Shown here: in pieces, positions 1-8,120 of the stretch | How the letters are laid out: each line of letters begins with the position of its first letter | How positions within the stretch are numbered: position 1 is the stretch's first letter | DNA from: Pseudomonadota bacterium | GTDB lineage: Bacteria; Pseudomonadota; Gammaproteobacteria; Acidiferrobacterales; Acidiferrobacteraceae | Length of the DNA: 64,000 bases | Assembly (NCBI GenBank): GCA_021816625.1 | Contig: JAKAXM010000004.1 | Span: 1-64,000 of the forward strand | Direction: 5' to 3' | Made by a program: the position numbers and the translations under genes | Notes under the pieces: generated by a model | What the model was told of the DNA's origin: nothing | The model's input: only the letters and a program-made list of their open reading frames with translations | Database searches by the model: none

Positions 1-125
1 TTTAGGTCTGGTGTCGCTGCTCGATACGACGCGACGACTCCAGCGTGTTCAATGAACCGCCGGATGCGGAACCGCACGTCCGGTGGTGTGGGAGGGCGAC
101 AGGGGTAACCCTGCCCCCTACCCGA
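1..125 (+). mobile_element. Group II intron, 3' end only (domains V and VI)
   Basis: Bases 54 to about 88 fold as a group II intron domain V. An 8-bp lower stem (ACCGCCGG with CCGGTGGT, one G-T wobble) is followed by the ATGCGG...CCGCACGT upper part. Bases 89-125 form a domain VI-like helix with a bulged A in the CCTACCCGAT terminus, which matches the usual bacterial intron ending (AY). The catalytic RNA 5' part and the reverse transcriptase/maturase gene would lie left of the window. Bases 1-53 are presumed domain IV/linker. The last base of the intron is probably 125, but this is inferred from the motif alone. Confidence 0.8.
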
Positions 126-443
126 TGGTGCGGCTGGCGGGCGGAAGTCCATAACCTGTTTGGGACGCAGAACGCTGAGTCTAAGGCCCGTGCTCCGCCT
201 CAGGACTTTAGGGTTTGAGCGAGCCGCCTCAAAACGCAAACGAACCGCCCCATGCGCGCGCGACCGTGCTGCCGAGCCGGTCGGCCGGGACGCAAAGGGG
301 ACTCGGTCCGCAAACTTCACAGGACCCCGGCGCGCCCGCTCATCGATCGTCCCCGGGTCCCCTGTCTCAGGGCGCCGCGCGCCGGCTCGCGACTCGTTAT
401 ATACTAAGGGCGGCCCTTATCCCCAACATAGTGAGGACGTCCC
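126..443. other. Intergenic stretch after the intron
   Basis: No convincing gene is present: the open frames here have no homology I recognise and no ribosome site. Near the end, TAAGGG-CGG-CCCTTA (405-419) is a 6-bp inverted repeat. It lies next to an AT-rich TTATATACT segment that may belong to the promoter of the gene at 444. Nothing else stands out. Confidence 0.4.
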
Positions 444-806
444 ATGCGTGCCGTCGTGATCGCGCTTCTTGGCGCCTGGCTTACCGTGCTGCCGTGCCCC
501 GGAGCTATGGCCGATTCGCTGCCGCCACCGCCGCCCGGACCAGGGACTGCCTTGGTGCCGCCGCCCGGAAGCGGTCCCATTAGCGCCCCGCCCCGGGCCC
601 CGCTACCTGCGCGCGTGCGTCTGCGTCAGTTGGAGCGCCGTGCCCACTATCTGAAGCAGCAGATCTGGCGCCTGCGGATGCGTCGGCGGCAGTTCCTGGC
701 GCAAGGCATGCCCTATCATGCCCATCATGTCCACGAACGCATGATCGCCATAGGCTGGCGCTTGCGGCGGGTGCAGGCCGCCGAACGCGCGCTCATGATC
801 CATTGA
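444..806 (+). CDS. Small secreted proline/arginine-rich protein of unknown function
   Basis: This is a 120-residue protein I cannot assign to a family. Residues 1-23 look like a signal peptide (positively charged start, hydrophobic core, cut after AMA). A proline/glycine-rich linker follows (about 25-55). The second half is rich in Arg and His and is predicted helical, with a periodic RLRQLERR / RLRRVQAAER pattern that could form an amphipathic or coiled helix. GAGGA lies 8 bases before the ATG. The next gene starts about 100 bases downstream and encodes an exported cytochrome, so both products act outside the inner membrane. Small Arg-rich periplasmic proteins of this kind are often annotated only as hypothetical. 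Confidence 0.6.
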   Translation: MRAVVIALLGAWLTVLPCPGAMADSLPPPPPGPGTALVPPPGSGPISAPPRAPLPARVRLRQLERRAHYLKQQIWRLRMRRRQFLAQGMPYHAHHVHERMIAIGWRLRRVQAAERALMIH

Positions 807-913
807 TTGATCAATATCCCCAAAGGGGTGGTTCGCATGGAGCACGCCATATGTTAGTGTTTGATAATAGACGAGCCTGATCGGACTTAACCGTGGTTGA
901 TGGGAGGTACGCA

Positions 914-1273
914 ATGAAGAGGATCATGAGGATGGCGGTCTTGGCGGCGGCATGCAGCGCGCCGGTCTTGGCGTTCGCCAACGGAAATCCGCAAACCCGT
1001 GCGGCGATGACGAGCGCGGGCTGCTTTGGTTGTCACGCCGTGAACCACAAGGTGGTGGGTCCTGCCTATAGTTGGATCGCGTACGTCTTTGCCCATAAGC
1101 CAGGCGCCGAGGTGAAGCTCGCCCACAAGATCATCTCCGGCGGCACCGGCCGTTGGAATCCGTGGACGGGCGGCATACCCATGATTCCTCATCCCCAGCT
1201 AAGTCTCGCCCAGGCCGAACAGATGGCCGCTTGGGTGCTTGCCCAGCATCCGGTCGCCCCGCCCAAGCCCTGA
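914..1273 (+). CDS. Monohaem class I cytochrome c (c5/c551-like)
   Basis: A 119-residue periplasmic electron carrier. Residues 1-22 are a signal peptide. The haem-binding motif is C37-F-G-C40-H41, and M90 in the GGIPMIP segment is the expected sixth iron ligand, as in small class I cytochromes. I chose the ATG at 914 because GGGAGG sits 7-10 bases upstream; a GTG at 893 would place the ribosome site inside the gene. Class I carriers of this size shuttle electrons between membrane complexes and terminal oxidases or reductases. The specific partner cannot be read from the neighbours. Confidence 0.88.
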   Translation: MKRIMRMAVLAAACSAPVLAFANGNPQTRAAMTSAGCFGCHAVNHKVVGPAYSWIAYVFAHKPGAEVKLAHKIISGGTGRWNPWTGGIPMIPHPQLSLAQAEQMAAWVLAQHPVAPPKP

Positions 1274-1335
1274 TGGCAGGCCTTGTCCCGGTGGCGAGGC
1301 CTATAGCGGTCTCCCCACCGGTCACCCCCTTTCAT

Positions 1336-1755
1336 TTAGTCTAGCTCCCGCCACGCCCGTATCCCGCCCGTGACCGAATAGGCCCGCTCATAACCCATAG
1401 ACCTCAAGAGCTGGGCCGCGTGGAGGCTGCGCTTGCCGGAATTACATAGGCACAGCAAGACGTTGCCCTGCTGATAGTGATGTTTGTTGATGATCGACAG
1501 GAAGATCCGGGCGTCCTTGGCGGTCGGCAGGTCGCAGTCGAGGATTTCCTGCTCTTCGGCCGTCAGGGTATGACCCAGGACCTTTTTTAGGTCGAAGAGC
1601 GGAATGGTCTCGGCGTCATCCACCCGTCCCTCCAGATCGAGTTCGAAGGGTTGGCGGACGTCGATGAGTATCGCGATCTTAAGCCTCACGATCTCCCTCG
1701 CGATCTCGGGCTTGATCTCGAGGGGTGGGTTTTCGGTCGGTGTCACGGCGGCCAT
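1336..1755 (-). CDS. Rhodanese-like domain protein
   Basis: A 139-residue single-domain rhodanese, probably cytoplasmic. The active-site loop C104-N-S-G-K-R-S110 matches the CxxGxR pattern of sulfurtransferases, and IDVRQPFE (about 31-38) is the typical CH2A-type motif. An open frame extends 70 codons upstream of the chosen start, but that part has no rhodanese similarity. The ATG at 1755 gives the expected domain length. The gene diverges from the nitrate transporter at 1986. The family moves sulfane sulfur between thiol carriers; the substrate here is unknown. Confidence 0.85.
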   Translation of the reverse strand: MAAVTPTENPPLEIKPEIAREIVRLKIAILIDVRQPFELDLEGRVDDAETIPLFDLKKVLGHTLTAEEQEILDCDLPTAKDARIFLSIINKHHYQQGNVLLCLCNSGKRSLHAAQLLRSMGYERAYSVTGGIRAWRELD

Positions 1756-1934
1756 GCAGGCGGATTCCTTCACGTACCTGATTGGGGCGTCAGTATACCC
1801 CCACGGGCCGCAGGGGGACAGTCCGGTCGTTCCCGCGCACCATAACCGCGCGCCCTGCCCCGTATCGGACCAGACAGCGCCGGCCAAGCCCCCTGTTTTC
1901 CCCGATTTGTCGCGTTTTTCGCAAGCCCGTGCCT

Positions 1935-1950
1935 GTGCACGGAAATTGCT
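1935..1950 (+). promoter_or_regulatory. Sigma-54-like promoter before the nitrate genes
   Basis: GTGCACG-GAAA-TTGCT matches the sigma-54 consensus TGGCACG-N4-TTGCW except at the first two positions; one G of the conserved GG pair is a T. The spacing is exact. Transcription would begin near 1961, about 25 bases before the transporter ATG. A GCACCA half-site resembling an NtrC site lies near 1837. Nitrate assimilation genes are classically NtrC/sigma-54 dependent, so the placement makes sense. Confidence 0.5.
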
Positions 1951-1985
1951 TATGGCCGAGAACATAACATGACGCGGGAGACAGT

Positions 1986-3377
1986 ATGTCCAGGGTTCTC
2001 GATCAACTGCAAAGTGGCGACCTCCGCTCGCTCTGCGCGAGCTTCCTTTACTTCGATACCGGTTTTACGGTCTGGCTGCTCTTTGGTCCGCTTGCGCCCT
2101 ACATAGGTCCGCAGCTCCACCTGCCGCCTGCCGCCATGGGCTTCCTGGTGGCGACCCCAGTCTTGAGTGGTGCCTTGTTGCGCGTGCCTCTCGGCCAGCT
2201 CTACCAGGCCTGGGATGGCCGCAAGATCGCCTTCATGGGGATATTCCTGTCGGCGCTCCCCCCGCTTTATCTATTGACCCAACCGTTTGCACCGTCGCTC
2301 GCCTTGCTGTCTCTGCTGGGCGTCCTCTTGGGGGTCGGGGGCGCTAGTTTTGCGGTCGCCCTGCCTATGGCAGGCAGCGGTTACGCCCCGCAAGTGCAAG
2401 GGCTTGTGCTCGGGCTCGCGGCCGCCGGCAATATCGGGGCCGTCCTGGACGGCGTGCTCTTTCCGCCGCTTGCACGTGCCTACGGATGGCCCTTGGCTAT
2501 TGCGGCCGTCCTACCCTTGCTCGCGATGGCGGCTTTGGTGATGGCCGCTTGGGGCCGTGATTACGCCCCCAAGGCCGGCTCCGTGGCTCGCGGTCTGGCC
2601 GCCTTCGCGGCGACCGCAGCCTTACTGGGTTTGCTCGTCCTTGGCATCCTAAACGGCTGGTTTGGCGTCACGGGCCATCCGGCGATCCTGCTTCTCCCTC
2701 TACTCGGCATCGGCTTTGTCGTGACCCTCTTACCGGCCGCCCAGCGCAAGGTCTTGCGTCAATTTGATAGCTGGGCGTTTTTCCTGATTTACGCCATAAC
2801 CTTCGGCGGCTTCGTCGGCATGTCGGCCTACATCGCCGTACTTTTGATAGCCCTCTACCACATCCCGAAGATCGATGCCGGCCTCCTCATGGCAGCCTTG
2901 GCCTTCACGGGGGCCACGATTCGTCCACTCGGTGGACTGCTCGCCGACCGCTTCACGGGCCCGCGGGCGTTGCGCTACGCCCTTTCCGGTATCGCCCTCG
3001 TCGATCTCCTGTTCGCCTTCGCGGCACCCGCGCGCCTGCCGGGGGTCGTAGCCCTGTTCTTGTTGTATGTCTGTTTTGGGGTCGGCAATGGCGCGGCCTT
3101 TCAGATCGTGCCTATGCGCTGGCCGGATCGCCGCGGCCTCATGACCGGTTTGATCGGAGCGGCGGGCGGCATCGGGGGCTTCTATATTCCCGTGATCCTC
3201 GGGATTGCGAAACAGCAAACCATGAGCTATCGCGGCGGATTCGCGATCTTCGCAAGCCTCGCCATTGTCGCCGCTCTCGTGGTACAGGCCCGCGCTGATG
3301 CCTGGATACGTCACGCGACTCATGTCCGGATGGCATCCGAACGCACCTCTCAGGAGATGGCGATCGAGGGTGATTAG
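1986..3377 (+). CDS. NarK/NasA-family nitrate/nitrite transporter (MFS)
   Basis: A 463-residue major facilitator protein with about twelve hydrophobic segments. Two nitrate signature loops are visible. A first glycine-rich one, AAAGNIGAV (about residue 145), is followed by GAAGGIGGFYIPV (about 395-407), which matches the G-x-x-G-A-x-G-G-x-G-G-F motif of nitrate porters. It should import nitrate across the inner membrane. GGGAG lies 7 bases before the ATG. It is the first gene of a run leading to an outer-membrane barrel, the nitrate reductase and MobA, so an assimilatory role is more likely than respiratory exchange. The sigma-54-like promoter upstream fits nitrogen control. Confidence 0.9.
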   Translation: MSRVLDQLQSGDLRSLCASFLYFDTGFTVWLLFGPLAPYIGPQLHLPPAAMGFLVATPVLSGALLRVPLGQLYQAWDGRKIAFMGIFLSALPPLYLLTQPFAPSLALLSLLGVLLGVGGASFAVALPMAGSGYAPQVQGLVLGLAAAGNIGAVLDGVLFPPLARAYGWPLAIAAVLPLLAMAALVMAAWGRDYAPKAGSVARGLAAFAATAALLGLLVLGILNGWFGVTGHPAILLLPLLGIGFVVTLLPAAQRKVLRQFDSWAFFLIYAITFGGFVGMSAYIAVLLIALYHIPKIDAGLLMAALAFTGATIRPLGGLLADRFTGPRALRYALSGIALVDLLFAFAAPARLPGVVALFLLYVCFGVGNGAAFQIVPMRWPDRRGLMTGLIGAAGGIGGFYIPVILGIAKQQTMSYRGGFAIFASLAIVAALVVQARADAWIRHATHVRMASERTSQEMAIEGD

Positions 3378-3454
3378 GGGGCCAGTGATCCCCGTAGGGG
3401 GTACAACCCAGCATTTGCGTAATATTTTTCAGTAGACAGGGGGGAGTTGGCGTT

Positions 3455-4681
3455 ATGCGTAGCGGACGTACAGTGGGTGCGGTTGCTTTGCTCATGGGCT
3501 TTTTGCGAATGGCGGCAGCCCATGATTTAGGGTACGCATTGACCCATGGAAATGTGGATTTCTCATTGCGACCTCGTTATGAGACGGTTACGCAACCAGG
3601 CAAGGATAGGGCGCAGGCGCTGACCTTGCGGACTCTGTTTGGTTATGAGACGGCATCTTACGACCGTCTGCGCGTGATGCTTCAGCTCATCAATGTGGCG
3701 AGTCTCGTGTCTCACTACAACAGCCTTTTGAATCAGGAGACGCGTTATCCTGTCATAGCGGACCCGGCCGCGACGAACGTCAATCAGGCCTATGTAAGCT
3801 TCCGCGGCCTGCCCGCCACTACGCTTCGCGCCGGCCGGCAGATCATCATCCTAAACAACGGCCGTTTCGTCGGTAATGCGGGTTTCCGCCAGAACATGCA
3901 GACCTTTGATGCCGTGAGCGCTAAGAATCAAAGCATCCGCGGCCTCACCCTCTACGGGGCCTATAGCTGGCGCCTTAAGGATATCCTCGACGCGCTCGTG
4001 CCGGTCCGGGTCGGGTTAGTCAACGTCCGCTATCAGCTGGCGCCAAAGACCGCGGTCTCGGTCTATAGCTACACCTACGAAAACCGCGCGCATACGATCA
4101 TACCGGGTGCGGCGAGCTGCGGGTTGGCCGGGGACCCTGGGGTCTGCAATAGCGAGACGGCGGGTATACGGTTCGCGGGGCAGGCGCCCGTGGCCCCGGA
4201 TCTGCGGCTTCTCTATACGGCGGATTACGCGCGCCAATGGCCCGAGGCGGGCGGCAGTCCCCTGATCGAGGCGCGTTACTATCACGCCGGGGGCGGCCTG
4301 GGATTGGGTCCGGCCTTCATCCGCGCCGACTACGCCGTGATGGGTAGCAATGCCGCCGGCACCTATGGCTTTCAGACCCCGCTTGCGACCAAGCACGCCT
4401 TCAATGGCTGGGCCGAGGTCTTTCTGGTGACCCCGCCTGCCGGCCTCAGGAGTTCCTATGTGACCGTCGGCACACGGTTTTTTGGGACCCACCTCATGGC
4501 CCGCTATTATCGGTTCGCGGCCGCGCACACGGCCTTGCGCTATGGCCATGAATACGACCTCTCGCTCCTTTATCCGGTGCGGCCAGGCCTGAGCGCCGGG
4601 GTTCAGTACGCCAACTACCGGGCCGATCATTACGCCGTGAATACCCAAGCCGGTTGGGTGTTTCTGTCTTATCACTACTGA
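3455..4681 (+). CDS. Outer-membrane beta-barrel protein of the nitrate operon
   Basis: A 408-residue exported protein. Residues 1-22 are a signal peptide ending AAA-HD. The rest alternates short aromatic beta strands with turns and closes with a strand ending in Tyr (FLSYHY), typical of outer-membrane barrels. The N-terminal part (SLRPRYE, DRLRVMLQ, AYVSFRGLP, LRAGRQIIILNN) resembles the alginate-export/OprD-like porin-type group. GGGGGAG precedes the ATG. It sits between the nitrate transporter and the reductase, with 10 bases to the latter, so it probably provides an outer-membrane route for nitrate or another anion. That substrate is inferred from context only. Confidence 0.75.
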   Translation: MRSGRTVGAVALLMGFLRMAAAHDLGYALTHGNVDFSLRPRYETVTQPGKDRAQALTLRTLFGYETASYDRLRVMLQLINVASLVSHYNSLLNQETRYPVIADPAATNVNQAYVSFRGLPATTLRAGRQIIILNNGRFVGNAGFRQNMQTFDAVSAKNQSIRGLTLYGAYSWRLKDILDALVPVRVGLVNVRYQLAPKTAVSVYSYTYENRAHTIIPGAASCGLAGDPGVCNSETAGIRFAGQAPVAPDLRLLYTADYARQWPEAGGSPLIEARYYHAGGGLGLGPAFIRADYAVMGSNAAGTYGFQTPLATKHAFNGWAEVFLVTPPAGLRSSYVTVGTRFFGTHLMARYYRFAAAHTALRYGHEYDLSLLYPVRPGLSAGVQYANYRADHYAVNTQAGWVFLSYHY

Positions 4682-4691
4682 GGGTTAGGAC

Positions 4692-7439
4692 ATGGATGAC
4701 GGGGTCGCGGCCGTGTCGATTCGTGAGGAAACCCGCTCCGTATGCCCGTATTGCGGTACCGGCTGCGGCGTCATTATCGAGCACGACGGCGAGCGGGCAC
4801 TGGCGGTGCGCGGCGACCCCACGCATCCTGCCAACTTCGGCGCGCTGTGCACCAAGGGCCGTACGCTGGCCGCCACCATGGCTTCGCATGAAGGGCGCTT
4901 GCTCAAGCCTTTGCGCCGTGCCGCACGCACGGTAGCCCCCGCTGCCGTGTCCTGGGATCAGGCGCTCTCCGAGGCGGCCGCGCGCTTTGCCCACATCATC
5001 GCCACGCATGGCCCCGAGGCCTGCGCCTTCTATGTATCGGGGCAGTTGAGTACCGAGGACTACTATGTCGTCAACAAGTTGGCCAAGGGTCTGATCGGGA
5101 CCAACCACATCGACACCAACTCGCGCCTATGCATGGCCTCGGCGGTCAGCGGATACAAGGCCAGCCTGGGCCAAGATTCCGTGCCCGGCTGCTACGAAGA
5201 CCTCGAGCTCGCCGACGTGATCTTGATCGCCGGGGCCAATCCGGCGTTTGCCCACCCCGTTCTGTTTCGGCGCATCGAGGCGGCGCGCGCCAGGGGCGGT
5301 GGTCCTTATGTCATCACCGTGGATCCGCGGCGCACCGCGACCGCCTGCGCGAGCGATCTCCATATCGCTCTGACCCCCGGTACCGACGTCGCGCTTTTCC
5401 ATGGGATCGCACATATCTTGATGCGCGACGGCCGTATCGACCGGGCCTATGTACGCGCCCACACCGAAGGCTTCGAGGCCCTGCGCGAGCGGCTCTACGA
5501 TTATCCGCCCAACCGAGTCGCGGCCCTCTGCGGGATATCGGTCGAGGACTTGGAGAGGGCAGCGGCGGTGTTCGGCGGCGCGCGTGCCGTCACCTCGTTA
5601 TGGTGTCAGGGCCTCAATCAATCGCACCGCGGCACCGACAAGAATCGCGCCCTAATCAACCTCCATTTATTGACCGGGCAGATCGGCCGGCCGGGGGCCG
5701 GTCCCTTCAGTCTCACGGGCCAGCCCAACGCCATGGGCGGCCGCGAGGTGGGCGGTATGCCGCAGCTGTTGCCGGGTCACCGTGAGGTGAGTAACGCCGC
5801 CGACCGTGAGGAGATTGCGCGACTCTGGGGCGTGCCGGCCCTCAATCCCCGGCCCGGGCTCACTGCGGTCCCCTTGTTCTCGGCGCTTGCCGAGGGGCGC
5901 GTGAAGGCCATCTGGATCGCCTGCACGAACCCCGTGGTGAGTCTGCCTGAGACAGGGCTCGTCCAGGCCGCGCTCGCGGCGGCCGACTATGTTGTCGTCC
6001 AAGAGGCCTTCTATCCGACCGAGACCACAGCCTTCGCAGACCTGCTCCTGCCGGCTGCGACCTTTGGGGAGCGCAGCGCTGTGGTCACCAATTCCGAGCG
6101 GCGCCTCAGTCTCATGGGCCAGGCGTTGCCGCCTGCCGGACAGAGCCGTCCCGATTGGCAGATCTTTCGCGATTTCGCTTGGGCCCTGGGGGTCGCCCAG
6201 GACGCCCTGGGCGGGCCCCGCCTCCCAGGTGAGTCCCATGCCGCCCGTGCACGCCGACTCTTTGCGTATGAGGCGCCCCGCGCCGTCTTCGAGGAGTACC
6301 GCGCCACCACCAAGGGCCGCGACCTCGATATCACGGGGCTCAGCTGGGAGCACCTCGCGGCCGGCGGCGGGCAGTGGCCCTACCCGGAGGGTGCGCAGGC
6401 GGGCCACAAACGCCTTTATTGTGACGGTATCTTTGCGACCCCCGATGGCCGGGCGCGGCTCGCGGCTATGCCCCACGAGCCGCTAGCCGAACCCCTATCC
6501 GCCTCCTATCCCTGGCATCTGACGACCGGTCGCCTGCGGGATCAGTGGCATACCATGAGCCGCACGGGACGAGTCGCCGGTCTTTTTGCCCATAGCCCCG
6601 AGGCCACCCTCTCCTTAAACCCGGACGACGCCGCGCGGCTTGGTCTTGCCGATGGAGACCTCGTCACGGTCACGGGCCGCCGCGGTGCCCTGACCGTGCC
6701 TGCCCATCCCGACGCCGATGTGCCGGTGGCCACCGTCTTCCTGCCCATGCACTTCGGGGCCCGTTTCAGCGCCCACGGCGCGCCGAACGTCCTGACCGAG
6801 GCCGCGGCCCGGGACCCTGTCTCGCAACAACCTGAGTTGAAACATGTGGCGGTCGCCCTCAGCAAGGCTTCCTTGCCCTGGCGGGGGCGAGTGGTCCGGC
6901 GCCTAGAGCCGGGCCTCTGGGAGGCCGCCCAGGGTTTACTCCCGGAACTGGAGTACGGGGCCTTGTATCGCCAAGAATCCCTGTTTGGTGAGGCGCTCGT
7001 GCTGCGCTTCGCGCGCGCCACGCGCCCACCCGACCTCTGGATCAAGCGATTGCATGAGATGTTTGCCTTGGATGCAGGCGAGGTCGTCGGCTATGAGGAC
7101 AGCCGCGGCATCGTAAAGCGCATACTCATCCGCGATGAACGTTTGTGGGGGATCGCCGTTTTCGGGGATGACGCCACTGGCCCCTGGCTGGGTGACCTGC
7201 TGGTGACGGGGACCGCGGTGGGCGCCTGGCGCCACCAGCTGGTGGCGCCGGTCGTGCCCCTGACGGCCATCCCAGCCCCCGGTCGGCTGATCTGCCAGTG
7301 CCGTGGCGTGTCTGAGCAGACCATACGGGACTGCCGGGAGGCAGGGGCGAAGACCGTGGCCGCGGTTGGTCAGGTGTGCGGGGCGGGTACCGAGTGCGGA
7401 TCATGCCGTCCCGAGATCGCCGCCTTGCTCTGTGCCTAG
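4692..7439 (+). CDS. nasA: Assimilatory nitrate reductase catalytic subunit with C-terminal BFD-type iron-sulfur domain
   Basis: A 915-residue cytoplasmic molybdoenzyme reducing nitrate to nitrite. C18, C21, C25 and C53 form the N-terminal [4Fe-4S] site. The central region is the molybdopterin oxidoreductase fold with the bis-MGD binding segments (for example QGLNQSHRGTDKNR and LTGQPNAMGGREVGG). A molydopterin dinucleotide-binding domain follows from about 595. The last 60 residues carry C-x-C ... C ... C-x-x-C (LICQCRG, CGSC), a [2Fe-2S] BFD-like domain found at the C-terminus of many NasA/NasC proteins. No signal peptide is present, which separates it from periplasmic NapA. The electron donor subunit and the nitrite reductase are not in this window. 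Confidence 0.93.
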   Translation: MDDGVAAVSIREETRSVCPYCGTGCGVIIEHDGERALAVRGDPTHPANFGALCTKGRTLAATMASHEGRLLKPLRRAARTVAPAAVSWDQALSEAAARFAHIIATHGPEACAFYVSGQLSTEDYYVVNKLAKGLIGTNHIDTNSRLCMASAVSGYKASLGQDSVPGCYEDLELADVILIAGANPAFAHPVLFRRIEAARARGGGPYVITVDPRRTATACASDLHIALTPGTDVALFHGIAHILMRDGRIDRAYVRAHTEGFEALRERLYDYPPNRVAALCGISVEDLERAAAVFGGARAVTSLWCQGLNQSHRGTDKNRALINLHLLTGQIGRPGAGPFSLTGQPNAMGGREVGGMPQLLPGHREVSNAADREEIARLWGVPALNPRPGLTAVPLFSALAEGRVKAIWIACTNPVVSLPETGLVQAALAAADYVVVQEAFYPTETTAFADLLLPAATFGERSAVVTNSERRLSLMGQALPPAGQSRPDWQIFRDFAWALGVAQDALGGPRLPGESHAARARRLFAYEAPRAVFEEYRATTKGRDLDITGLSWEHLAAGGGQWPYPEGAQAGHKRLYCDGIFATPDGRARLAAMPHEPLAEPLSASYPWHLTTGRLRDQWHTMSRTGRVAGLFAHSPEATLSLNPDDAARLGLADGDLVTVTGRRGALTVPAHPDADVPVATVFLPMHFGARFSAHGAPNVLTEAAARDPVSQQPELKHVAVALSKASLPWRGRVVRRLEPGLWEAAQGLLPELEYGALYRQESLFGEALVLRFARATRPPDLWIKRLHEMFALDAGEVVGYEDSRGIVKRILIRDERLWGIAVFGDDATGPWLGDLLVTGTAVGAWRHQLVAPVVPLTAIPAPGRLICQCRGVSEQTIRDCREAGAKTVAAVGQVCGAGTECGSCRPEIAALLCA

Positions 7440-7517
7440 TAGACCGCCTCACCTTGTCCCGCAGCGGGCAGTTTGCGACTATGAAGGCCGATTCCAAAGG
7501 TGGGAGGCGCGGCTTGC

Positions 7518-8120
7518 GTGACTGAGCAGGCGCTGCCGATTACAGGGCTTGTCCTCGCCGGCGGCGCCGGCCGCCGCATGGGCGGACAGGACAAGGGTTT
7601 TCTTTTGTGGGCGGGCACGCCACTGATTGCGCACGCCCTGCGGCGCCTAGCCCGGCTCCCGCAGATCCTGGTCAGCGCCAATCGTTCCCAGGATCGCTAT
7701 CGAGCGTTGGGCGTCGAGGTCGTAGGCGACGATACGCCGGGCTATCCGGGGCCGCTGGCGGGTCTACGCGCGGGCTTCCGGCAGGCCCGTGAGCCCTGGC
7801 TCCTTTCCGTGCCCGTCGATACCCCCTGCCTGCCCAGGGATCTGGTCCCGCGCCTGTGGGCCCTGCGTCAGGCCGCGGGTGTCGTCGTGGCGCGTAGTCC
7901 GGCGGGCCCTGAGCCGCTCATATGTCTCGCCGACGCCACACTCGCGGGGCGCCTCGAGGCCTATTGGCAGGCCGGCGGCCGGCGTGCCCAGGATTGGTAT
8001 GGCGATGCCCCTTGTGCCTGGCTCATGTTGACCGCCGCGGAGGTGGCCAATTGCAATACCCCGGCCGACCTGTGCGCCCCGACGGCCCTAGGGGGCGAGC
8101 CCCCCGAAGGGTATGAATGA
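7518..8120 (+). CDS. mobA: Molybdenum cofactor guanylyltransferase
   Basis: Transfers GMP from GTP to molybdopterin, giving the MGD cofactor needed by the nitrate reductase just upstream. The N-terminus has the nucleotide-binding motif LAGGAGRRMGGQDKG, followed by the conserved GPLAGL and VPVDTP segments of MobA. At about 200 residues the length is normal. Two GTG starts are possible, at 7500 and 7518. I prefer 7518 because GGGAGG (7502-7507) is then correctly spaced. The 3' end overlaps the convergent moeA gene by 33 bases. Confidence 0.9.
   Translation: MTEQALPITGLVLAGGAGRRMGGQDKGFLLWAGTPLIAHALRRLARLPQILVSANRSQDRYRALGVEVVGDDTPGYPGPLAGLRAGFRQAREPWLLSVPVDTPCLPRDLVPRLWALRQAAGVVVARSPAGPEPLICLADATLAGRLEAYWQAGGRRAQDWYGDAPCAWLMLTAAEVANCNTPADLCAPTALGGEPPEGYE

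Noticed and set aside
802-815. FNR/CRP-like palindrome ATTGATTGATCAAT after the first small gene
   Set aside because: FNR needs TTGAT-N4-ATCAA; here the half-sites are only two bases apart and overlap the stop codon of the gene.
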